A model generated the notes under the pieces. That model was given only the letters and a program-made list of their open reading frames with translations, was not told the origin of the DNA and did no database searches. From contig JBBTWV010000070.1 in assembly GCA_038062615.1 (NCBI GenBank), positions 1 to 12,063 of the forward strand: a DNA stretch of 12,063 nucleotides, written 5' to 3'. This document shows, piece after piece, positions 1 to 5,578 of the stretch (its first letter is position 1; the number at the start of each line of letters is the position of its first letter). Both the position numbers and the translations under genes were made by a program. The stretch is from JBBTWV01 sp038062615. Lineage in GTDB: Bacteria; Patescibacteriota; Gracilibacteria; UBA1369; UM-FILTER-53-11.

Positions 1-877
1 TGGCTTGCGCGTGGCCCAGTCTTTCTACTAATTTATAGGCAATATTGGCGCTGTCTAAATTAGGAAAAATCAAAATATTGGCGTTGCCGGGAACTTTGGA
101 GTTGGGGAATTTTCGTGCACAAATTTCTGGAACCAGTGCTGCATCAACTTGCATCTCGCCTTCGCATAAAAGTTCGGGATGCAAATATCGCACGCGTGCT
201 GTGGCTTCACGCACACGTTCTGGGGAAGGATGTTTTGCCGATCCATTGGTGGAAAAAGAAAGCATGGCAATGCGTGGTTCAATGCCAAAACGCTTGGCAG
301 TTTGCGCGGTATCAATGGCGATTTCGGCCAGTTCATGCGCATCTGGTTCAATATTCACCATGCAGTCGGCAAAAAGTAGCGGACGATTTTGAAGCACCAT
401 AAAAAAAAATCCCGAAACTTTATGGAACGGCTCTTTGGTCTTCATGATTTGTAGCGCCGGTTTTAGAGTGTTAGAGCTTGCCGTATTGGCGCCGGAAATC
501 AGCCCATCGGCGTCGTTCATTTTTACCACCATGACGGCAAAATAATTGAGGTCGGTCATGAGTTTCTGCGCGGCATCCAGCGTCATGCCTTTTTCTTGCC
601 GAAGTTCAAAAAGTGCCTGAGCATAGTGCTGACGGCGTTCGTCATCATGCGCCATGTCTATAATCGTGTATGTTTTTTGATCAAAAGTAAGTCCAAATTT
701 TTTAAAATCTTCAGCCAATTTTTGGGGCTCGCCAATAAGAATAGGATGAGCCGTGCCTTCTTTGAGGATTTGTGCGCAGGCTTGTAAAGTTCGCTCATCA
801 AATGTTTCTGGAAAAACAATTCTCGCAGGATTTTTTCGCGCCTGCTCGCGCACAAGTTCAAGAAAAGTCTGTGGCAT
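1..877 (-). CDS. pta: Phosphate acetyltransferase (phosphotransacetylase), C-terminus cut by window edge
   Basis: The enzyme interconverts acetyl-CoA plus phosphate with acetyl phosphate plus CoA in the cytoplasm; with acetate kinase it makes ATP and acetate. The leftward frame is open from ATG 877 to the left edge (292 codons), so roughly 35-40 residues of a usual 325-335 are missing. Family signatures read directly: residues 123-130 ADGLISGA, then a stretch like TLKPALQIMKT at 137-147, FADCMVNIEPDAHELAEIA around 169-187, GIEPRIAMLSFSTNGSA at 198-214 and FPNLDSANIAYKLVERLG at 271-288, all in the order and spacing of the PTA/PTB family. Phosphate butyryltransferase is the main alternative, but the MLSFST and NIAYKLVERLG blocks favour Pta. 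No acetate kinase is visible in the window; it could lie beyond the left edge. A good promoter lies just upstream. Confidence 0.93.
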   Translation of the reverse strand, partial: MPQTFLELVREQARKNPARIVFPETFDERTLQACAQILKEGTAHPILIGEPQKLAEDFKKFGLTFDQKTYTIIDMAHDDERRQHYAQALFELRQEKGMTLDAAQKLMTDLNYFAVMVVKMNDADGLISGANTASSNTLKPALQIMKTKEPFHKVSGFFFMVLQNRPLLFADCMVNIEPDAHELAEIAIDTAQTAKRFGIEPRIAMLSFSTNGSAKHPSPERVREATARVRYLHPELLCEGEMQVDAALVPEICARKFPNSKVPGNANILIFPNLDSANIAYKLVERLGHAQA

Positions 878-899
878 AAAGGTTCAAAAGCTTCTCTTT

Positions 900-928
900 A
901 TTATACCGGAAAATGGCTTGATTGGAAA
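900..928 (-). promoter_or_regulatory. sigma70-type promoter of pta
   Basis: On the minus strand, TTTCCA (928-923, four of six consensus bases) is followed by a 17-base spacer and a perfect TATAAT (905-900). The expected transcription start near 893 leaves a leader of about 15 bases before ATG 877, the longest leader among the promoters called here. A weak purine run (AAGAGAAG) lies about 14 bases before the ATG. Confidence 0.7.
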
Positions 929-1037
929 ATCACTCCTCTCTTAAATTACCCTACAGTGAGTACCTGAGGTAAAACTAAACTTGCACTACGGAACTTGAGA
1001 TTCCAGGCCGAGCTCGTCACGAGGCTAAGCAGGTAGT

Positions 1038-1056
1038 GCCCCGACAAAGTCGGGGC
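1038..1056. other. GC-rich hairpin with 8-bp stem
   Basis: gccccgac / gtcggggc form a perfect 8-bp stem around an AAA loop (TTT on the minus strand). No T-run follows on either strand, so a canonical intrinsic terminator is not shown. It may act with the longer hairpin next to it as a transcript end or stabiliser after the thrombospondin-repeat gene. Confidence 0.55.
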
Positions 1057-1067
1057 TCCATGACCTC

Positions 1068-1106
1068 AGGAAAGGCGGGACGCTGACCAGGCGTCCCGCC
1101 TTTCCT
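1068..1106 (-). terminator. Strong 16-bp hairpin, probable terminator of the TSP3 lipoprotein gene
   Basis: The arms 1068-1083 and 1091-1106 are perfectly complementary over 16 bp (aggaaaggcgggacgc and its complement) with a 7-base loop. It lies about 100 bases past the stop of the leftward TSP3 gene and before the pta promoter, where a transcript end is expected. On the minus strand the stem ends in TTTCCT and no longer T-run follows, so classical Rho-independent action is uncertain; its near symmetry would let it work in both directions. Confidence 0.5.
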
Positions 1107-1142
1107 TCCGCCAGGCCGACCCGCAGGGAGGCTAAGCAATGA

Positions 1143-1191
1143 ATGCGCCAAGAGGGCGCATCCTTTTGCGCGCGGTCTTTACCGGGCGCGC
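1143..1191. other. Two more GC-rich hairpins directly after the TSP3 stop codon
   Basis: The first (1143-1161) pairs atgcgcc with ggcgcat around an aagag loop and is followed on the plus strand by cctttt, a weak terminator look in the rightward direction. The second (1168-1191) pairs gcgcgc plus ggt with acc plus gcgcgc, with a two-base gg bulge and a cttt loop. With the two hairpins further left this makes four stem-loops in about 155 bases. Confidence 0.5.
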
Positions 1192-1202
1192 CAGCCAGCC
1201 TT

Positions 1203-2828
1203 CTACGGACCGCTGCAGCAGTCGCAGGCGTCGCCGATGCCGTCCTGATCGCGATCCTCCTGATCACGATTCCGCGTCACCGCGCAGTTGTCACACACGT
1301 CGCCGACCTCATCGGAGTCGAGATCGGCCTGGTTCAGGTTGACGACAGTGGGACAGTTGTCGCATACGTCGCCGATGCCGTCGTCATCACGATCGGCTTG
1401 GTCGCTGTTCGTGTGCAACCAACAGTTGTCACAGGCGTTGCCGATACCATCCGGCGGGCCCACTTCACTGTCACGCTGATCGCGATTGCTGACCCACCAG
1501 CAGTTGTCGAAATAGTCGTCGACACTGTCGTTATCATCGTCGTTGTCGCAGAGATCGCCAACTCCGTCCCAGTCGTTGTCCGACTGGTCCGACGGACCTC
1601 CAACGGCGTTGCAGTTGTCGCAGACATCGCCGACGCCGTCACCGTCACGATCGGCCTGATCTTGGTTGGTGGCGTTCCGACAGTTGTCCTCCTCGTCAAT
1701 CATGCCGTCTTCGTCCAGATCTGACGGCGGCGGCCTCCATGGCTCGCACGCGTCACCGATTCCGTTTCCATTCGCGTCTTCCTGCCACGGATTGGCGGCC
1801 GCGATGCAGTTATCCAGATGATTCTGTACGCCATCGCCGTCCAGGTCGCACACGTCACCAACACCATCGCTATTGCGATCGGCTTGGTTTTGATTCAAGT
1901 CCCATTTGCAGTTGTCGAAGTCGTCTGCAACGCCGTCATCATCAAAATCGGGTGCGGGCACCGGAGTCGGCGAGGGTGAGGGGCTTGGGCTTGGTGAAGG
2001 ACTTGGCAAAATAATTATACGGTCACAAATGGTGTAGTCTCCTCTTCCATCATCGTCTTGGTCTTCTTGTCCCGGATTTGCCTCGTATTGGCAGTTATCT
2101 CCAAGGTCCGGGATGCCATCATTGTCATCATCCTCGTCGCAAGGATCCCCAAAGTTATCTTCATCAAAATCAAATTGATCTGGATTTGCAATTCCAAGGC
2201 AGTTATCCCCAACGTCATAGACGCCATCGTCATCGTCGTCGAACAAAAAAACCGGAGAAGGAGAAGGAGAAGGTGAAGGCGAGGGTGAGGGCGAGGGAGA
2301 ATGTGAGGGAGTCGGTGAGGGCGAGGGAGAATGTGAGGGAGTCGGTGAAGGCGAGGGTGAAGCCTCACCGGTAGCGGGTTTCGGGGTATGATCACACGCA
2401 TCGCCAGTACCATCATCGTCGGCATCTTCTTGCGCTGGATTTTGCGTGTACATGCAATTATCACCATTATTGGGCATGCCATCATTATCGTTGTCATTGT
2501 CGCAAGCGTCCCCGTACCTATCATCGTCCATATTACTTTGGCTCGGATTTGGAATCCCGGGACAGTTATCCATGCTATCTTCAGCCGCATCGTGATCAAA
2601 ATCTGTTAATCCAGGCTTGCCAGACGGGCTTGGATCAGGACTGAATCCGGGGAAGTTGCCTCTTGAGGTGGCTCCGCCGCCGCATGCCGAAATGGCAAGG
2701 GCTATGGCCATCATAAGAGCGGTCACGCTTCCCTTGGTTGATTCTCGGTGTGCTCTTGGAGAACGCCACGCATCACTGTCGAGTGCAGTTGCCCTTTCAC
2801 CAGAATATTGTCTGCTTTCCGCACGCAT
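1203..2828 (-). CDS. Lipoprotein with about 12 thrombospondin type 3 (calcium-binding) repeats and Ser-Pro linkers
   Basis: A surface lipoprotein of 541 residues from the start chosen here. A hydrophobic stretch ends in the lipobox I-S-A-C, putting the lipidated Cys at residue 49 and followed by GGG. The mature part is acidic and repeats a motif of the form DxDxDGxGDxCDNC; I count 12 DNC triplets: two, a Ser-Pro tract of about 36 residues (DNA 2253-2360), two more, a second Ser-Pro tract (1962-2006), then eight. TSP3 repeats bind calcium along the chain and occur in bacterial surface and adhesin-like proteins; the ligand is unknown. The ATG at 2828 is preferred over 2852 because a promoter-like -10 lies exactly six bases before it, while 2852 lies inside that promoter and has no Shine-Dalgarno site; an inner GTG at 2726 would also keep the lipobox. 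Base composition changes abruptly inside the gene (see findings). The stop is TAG. Confidence 0.88.
   Translation of the reverse strand: MRAESRQYSGERATALDSDAWRSPRAHRESTKGSVTALMMAIALAISACGGGATSRGNFPGFSPDPSPSGKPGLTDFDHDAAEDSMDNCPGIPNPSQSNMDDDRYGDACDNDNDNDGMPNNGDNCMYTQNPAQEDADDDGTGDACDHTPKPATGEASPSPSPTPSHSPSPSPTPSHSPSPSPSPSPSPSPSPVFLFDDDDDGVYDVGDNCLGIANPDQFDFDEDNFGDPCDEDDDNDGIPDLGDNCQYEANPGQEDQDDDGRGDYTICDRIIILPSPSPSPSPSPSPTPVPAPDFDDDGVADDFDNCKWDLNQNQADRNSDGVGDVCDLDGDGVQNHLDNCIAAANPWQEDANGNGIGDACEPWRPPPSDLDEDGMIDEEDNCRNATNQDQADRDGDGVGDVCDNCNAVGGPSDQSDNDWDGVGDLCDNDDDNDSVDDYFDNCWWVSNRDQRDSEVGPPDGIGNACDNCWLHTNSDQADRDDDGIGDVCDNCPTVVNLNQADLDSDEVGDVCDNCAVTRNRDQEDRDQDGIGDACDCCSGP
2253..2360 (-). repeat. 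Ser-Pro-rich low-complexity tract with a 30-bp tandem repeat
   Basis: Positions 2287-2316 and 2317-2346 are two identical 30-bp units, with a degenerate partial third unit after them. Each unit encodes the ten-residue pattern SPSPSPTPSH with a phase shift; the rest of the tract is plain SP dipeptides. It is probably an extended spacer between calcium-binding modules and may vary in length between strains by slippage. Confidence 0.85.
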
Positions 2829-2834
2829 GCTGGC

Positions 2835-2862
2835 ATTGTAGGAAAGGTGCATGAAAAATCAA
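2835..2862 (-). promoter_or_regulatory. Candidate promoter of the TSP3 lipoprotein gene
   Basis: On the minus strand TTGATT (2862-2857, four of six consensus) is followed by a 16-base spacer and TACAAT (2840-2835, five of six). Six bases (GCCAGC) separate the -10 from ATG 2828, so transcription would begin at or very near the A of the start codon. This decides the start call and matches the spacing seen for gltX and the duplicated-domain gene. Confidence 0.5.
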
Positions 2863-2943
2863 GGACGTCTCTACGCCAAAGTACACCCTGCAAGCGACCT
2901 CTGTGCAGAATCTGCTTTCAAGCGCATCCCATAATAAAAATCT

Positions 2944-4791
2944 CTATTTTAACTGATCTTCTAAACCCTGAACGTATAACGCATACGCTCCCAACGTCCG
3001 GGTCACGTCATCTTCTATATCTGGTAAGTAATTTTCTCTCATATGAGTTTCTTTCTTTTTATATTCAGCAAGCAGGTTTTCCAGCGTTGGCGGTTCTTTC
3101 TCTGGCGGACGTCTTCTGGTATCAAAATCCAGATCTATCCCGCGATAGCCATAGTTGTTGAACCCCATTGTTCTTTGCGGCGGCACCGTCAATCTTTGAT
3201 GCTCAATAACATTTTTAACAATGGTATCAATGGTATAAGGTCCCGTCCCGCACTGAAACCCTGCGGCAACCATTTTATCAATTACCGTTTGCACAGCGCT
3301 TTGTTTCATATCCAGCAGGTCTTCTGGTTGCAAGGTAACTTTCACCACGTCGCCGCTTTTATCTACCAGGCCCGTAAGGTCATGGTAAATACTCGCAACG
3401 ACTCCTTCCATTTTTTTGAGTTGAGCAATACCAGCCTGCACGGACTCCAACGAAGTTTCATTTATGGAAGGTGGATAATCTTTGAACTCGGCCTGAATGC
3501 GACCATGAAGCTCAAACCCTTCTTGTAGTCGTTCCCTTGCCTTGGTTATTTCATAGGCCAGTCGTTCTTTATCAGTAATATCTAAAGCATCGCGCAACTC
3601 AGCTTCATATCCTCTCACCATCTGTATGATTTCTGGTGGAGATTCCCCATCGGCATCTTTTGCATTTTTTTTGTAAGGAATTTTGAGTCCATCCCTTGGC
3701 GGGCAAGCATTCACCAATTCTTGCACTTTAGCGATAATTTTTTCCCCGCGAGCTTCTTCTCCGGCGCCTTCTGCCGTTTGTGCCGGTGCCGCTTTTGCAT
3801 TTGGATTTTTTGCCTTGGGTGCATTAGTTACCAGCGAAGGATTTTGTTTTTTTAGCTCGTCCTGAAGCTGTAATATGTATTGATTGTAGGCTTTCATCCC
3901 GTAATTTTTATCAAGCCGGAATTGCAGATTTTCATAACGTGCGCCCGTTGTAAAATAGGCTTTGTGATAGGCTTCTAATAAAGAATCGAGATCTTCTTGT
4001 GGAACATCATTCTGCCTGCGTACGTATGACCGATCAAATAATGATGGAGCCATGTACGCCGCATCAGCACCGAATGCCCTTGTTTGTCTTTGAGCTGCCG
4101 GATTGGTTAACCGTTCATGTTTAATGACATTGGTGACGATCGTATCAATGCTGAGTGGACCTTTGCCGCACTCAAACCCCGCTTGTACCATTTCGGCAAT
4201 GACTTTATTTACATCCCGTTCTTTTATTTTTAAAAGATCATCGGCGTGGAGTTCAACGAGAGCTACGCTTCCATCGGCGGCTACGAGATCGTCTGCTTCT
4301 TCTTCAATCCCATCGAGCGCTTTTGAAAATTGCGCAAGTTTGGCAATGCCTTGCCTTAAGGAATTCGCATCAACGGTGTTAATTTCTGTAAGTTTTGGAC
4401 GAAGACGATGAGCTTGCGCCAGCCGGGTTCTTAGCTGAGGTGCAAGCTTAACTCGTTCTTGCGCTATTTTAAGTTCATATCCAAGACGTTCGCGCGTATC
4501 AATGTGAAGTGCCTCTCCAAGCTGGACGCTGTACATGTCGGCAATCGTTTCAAGCGGAGTAGCATCGTCGGCACCGTCTGGCATTTCGCCACCGTAATCA
4601 ATTTGTAAATTCTTTTTTGGCGGACAAACTCTTACTAAGTCGTTAACGGTTAAACTCACTCGCCTTGCTTCGTCTGCATCCATGGCGTGAACATCGCCTA
4701 AAAGCGCGGTGCGTTCACCGCCAAGATTGGCTGGGCCTTGCTCCTTGCCTTTTTCACCCAGTTTTTTATTTTTATCTAATTCTTCTGCCAT
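2944..4791 (-). CDS. Unknown 615-aa cytoplasmic protein with a duplicated domain of about 265 residues
   Basis: I do not recognise the family. With ATG 4791 the protein has no signal peptide or membrane segment and is rich in charged, probably helical sequence. It contains two related copies of one unit, about residues 45-315 and 351-615, offset by 301-308 residues and joined by an Ala/Lys/Pro-rich linker. Matching landmarks are CPPKKNLQI and CPPRDGLKI, ERLGYE and ERLAYE, HADDLLKIKERDV and QPEDLLDMKQSAV, AGFECGKGPLSIDTIV and AGFQCGTGPYTIDTIV, NVIKHERLT and NVIEHQRLT, and a closing LQDELK or LEDQLK. A longer frame opens at 4929, but it would overlap the preceding lipoprotein gene by 86 bases; 4791 is chosen because a strong promoter ends six bases before it. 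The stop is TAG. Function is unknown; the paired cysteines in each copy (CPP and ECG/QCG) could be structural or metal-binding, which is only a guess. Confidence 0.85.
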   Translation of the reverse strand: MAEELDKNKKLGEKGKEQGPANLGGERTALLGDVHAMDADEARRVSLTVNDLVRVCPPKKNLQIDYGGEMPDGADDATPLETIADMYSVQLGEALHIDTRERLGYELKIAQERVKLAPQLRTRLAQAHRLRPKLTEINTVDANSLRQGIAKLAQFSKALDGIEEEADDLVAADGSVALVELHADDLLKIKERDVNKVIAEMVQAGFECGKGPLSIDTIVTNVIKHERLTNPAAQRQTRAFGADAAYMAPSLFDRSYVRRQNDVPQEDLDSLLEAYHKAYFTTGARYENLQFRLDKNYGMKAYNQYILQLQDELKKQNPSLVTNAPKAKNPNAKAAPAQTAEGAGEEARGEKIIAKVQELVNACPPRDGLKIPYKKNAKDADGESPPEIIQMVRGYEAELRDALDITDKERLAYEITKARERLQEGFELHGRIQAEFKDYPPSINETSLESVQAGIAQLKKMEGVVASIYHDLTGLVDKSGDVVKVTLQPEDLLDMKQSAVQTVIDKMVAAGFQCGTGPYTIDTIVKNVIEHQRLTVPPQRTMGFNNYGYRGIDLDFDTRRRPPEKEPPTLENLLAEYKKKETHMRENYLPDIEDDVTRTLGAYALYVQGLEDQLK

Positions 4792-4797
4792 CTGTAA

Positions 4798-4826
4798 ACT
4801 ATACCATTTTTCAGTAATGATGGCAA
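4798..4826 (-). promoter_or_regulatory. Strong sigma70-type extended -10 promoter, apparently leaderless
   Basis: On the minus strand TTGCCA (4826-4821, five of six), a 17-base spacer, and TATAGT (4803-4798, five of six) preceded by TGG, which makes an extended -10. Only six bases (TTACAG) separate the -10 from ATG 4791, so the expected +1 is the A of ATG. No Shine-Dalgarno sequence is present. The promoter lies in the 52-base gap after the lipoprotein gene, so the 615-aa gene can be transcribed on its own. Confidence 0.75.
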
Positions 4827-4843
4827 GAGTTAGCGCACATACA

Positions 4844-5191
4844 TTATTTTTTCGATGTACTGGTCCCGGTATTCGCAACCTGCTCATCTTTTTCCTCGCC
4901 GCTTGCTCGGTTTGGTGCCTGAGCACCATCCTCGCCGGTAACTTTTTTTACCGCATCCACGGCCTCACCCACTTCTTTCACGGCATTCCGCACATCATTT
5001 ACTTTTTTCTCCACCGAGTCCTTGGTTTTTTTGATTTGAGAATTCACGTTCTCCACCGTTTTCGTAATGCCAGAAGCCGTGTCTGATGTTTGCTTCAAAA
5101 TCTTCGCTCGCAAGTTATCCAAAAACTGGCATCCAGAAAGCAAGCCGACTAAAACCAACACCAACGCGAGTTGTTTCGCCAAAGAAGCCAT
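4844..5191 (-). CDS. Small coiled-coil lipoprotein
   Basis: A 115-residue protein with a signal peptide of the form MASLAKQLALVLVLVGLLSGC; the lipobox L-S-G-C makes Cys21 the lipidation site, so it should be anchored to the outer face of the cytoplasmic membrane. Residues about 25-83 are charged and heptad-like (repeated V/I/L at coiled-coil spacing with K, E, D, N), and the last 30 residues are a flexible E/K/T/S-rich tail. Its ATG overlaps the TAA stop of the zinc-ribbon gene by one base (TAATG), a classic arrangement for translational coupling, so the two are almost certainly one transcription unit. I do not recognise a family; short lipoproteins of this kind are often envelope spacers, but no role can be read from the sequence. 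The stop is TAA. Confidence 0.85.
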   Translation of the reverse strand: MASLAKQLALVLVLVGLLSGCQFLDNLRAKILKQTSDTASGITKTVENVNSQIKKTKDSVEKKVNDVRNAVKEVGEAVDAVKKVTGEDGAQAPNRASGEEKDEQVANTGTSTSKK

Positions 5192-5541
5192 TAAGACATT
5201 TCTTTAAAAAGTTCGGTTACATCACCTTCCCAGTCTTTGAGAAAGTTATGCATATCCAAAATCTCATTCATATTGATTTTTTGATTTGCCGGCTTGGTTT
5301 GAAAATGAACATTCTCCTCTTGCAAAGTGGCCATTACGGCCGTCACTTCGGCCATCACAAACGCTTGCGAAGTGCATTTTGGGCAAACAATAAAAAAGAG
5401 TCCGTTGCAGGTGCCGTTATGTGCCAGCATACTGGTAGCCAAAACAAAAATACTTTCTTCGGTAAATTTTGATTGGCAAATAGGGCAGCGCGACTGCCTC
5501 CTTAAATGTCCAATAACTTGTTTTAAAAGTCGAAATGGCAT
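5191..5541 (-). CDS. Small zinc-ribbon protein of unknown function
   Basis: A 116-residue protein with two CxxC knuckles, CPIC at residues 19-22 and CPKC at 53-56, spaced as in a zinc ribbon; Cys45 lies in between. The N-terminus is basic (RLLKQVIGHLRRQSR) and could touch nucleic acid. The C-terminal half is acidic and ends in a helix-like stretch (FLKDWEGDVTELFKEMS). The gene starts 37 bases after the gltX stop and its stop overlaps the next start, giving an apparent operon gltX, zinc ribbon, lipoprotein. Unlike most genes here it has a plausible Shine-Dalgarno site. Zinc binding is inferred from the cysteine pattern; partner and role are unknown. The stop is TAA. Confidence 0.83.
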   Translation of the reverse strand: MPFRLLKQVIGHLRRQSRCPICQSKFTEESIFVLATSMLAHNGTCNGLFFIVCPKCTSQAFVMAEVTAVMATLQEENVHFQTKPANQKINMNEILDMHNFLKDWEGDVTELFKEMS

Positions 5542-5546
5542 AAAAA

Positions 5547-5551
5547 TCCCT
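5547..5551 (-). promoter_or_regulatory. Ribosome binding site of the zinc-ribbon gene
   Basis: AGGGA on the minus strand, five bases before ATG 5541. It is the only clear Shine-Dalgarno-like site in the window, and it belongs to a gene that appears to be internal to an operon, where a leaderless start is not possible. That contrast supports the leaderless reading of the first genes of the other transcription units. Confidence 0.55.
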
Positions 5552-5578
5552 AGCGGTACTTCACACGATAATCGTCTT

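Larger units (their letters stand above)
1003..1138. repeat. Imperfect direct repeat pair (about 28 bp) flanking two hairpins
   Basis: Positions 1003-1031 and 1111-1138 both begin ccaggccga and end with the identical 11-mer gaggctaagca; the middle differs and one copy is a base shorter. Between them lie the hairpins at 1038-1056 and 1068-1106. The copies may mark an insertion or a duplication. No coding frame is supported in the 878-1202 intergenic stretch; apart from the pta promoter it holds only this repeat pair and four GC-rich hairpins. Confidence 0.6.

Noticed and set aside
45..402. Several rightward open frames at the left end
   Set aside because: All are antisense to the well-supported pta frame and have no family resemblance.
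878..1202. CRISPR-like repeat array, suggested by the repeated gaggctaagca and hairpins
   Set aside because: There are only two copies, unequal in length, without regular spacers or cas genes.
1143..1724. A 193-codon rightward open frame rich in Val, Ile and Ala, which could pass for a membrane protein
   Set aside because: It is the antisense of the Asp/Gly-rich TSP3 repeats: GAC and GGC codons read as GTC and GCC on the other strand. There is no signal, promoter or start site, and its pattern follows the TSP3 period.
2015..2599. A 194-codon leftward frame rich in Met, Thr and Ile overlapping the TSP3 gene
   Set aside because: It is the shifted frame of the same Asp-rich repeats (GATGAT read as ATGATG) and of the Ser-Pro tract read as Pro-Arg-Leu-His. 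It is low complexity with no independent support.
4792..4929. Upstream extension of the 615-aa protein by 46 residues to ATG 4929
   Set aside because: It would overlap the lipoprotein gene by 86 bases, its sequence is that gene's shadow, and the strong promoter at 4798-4826 lies inside it.
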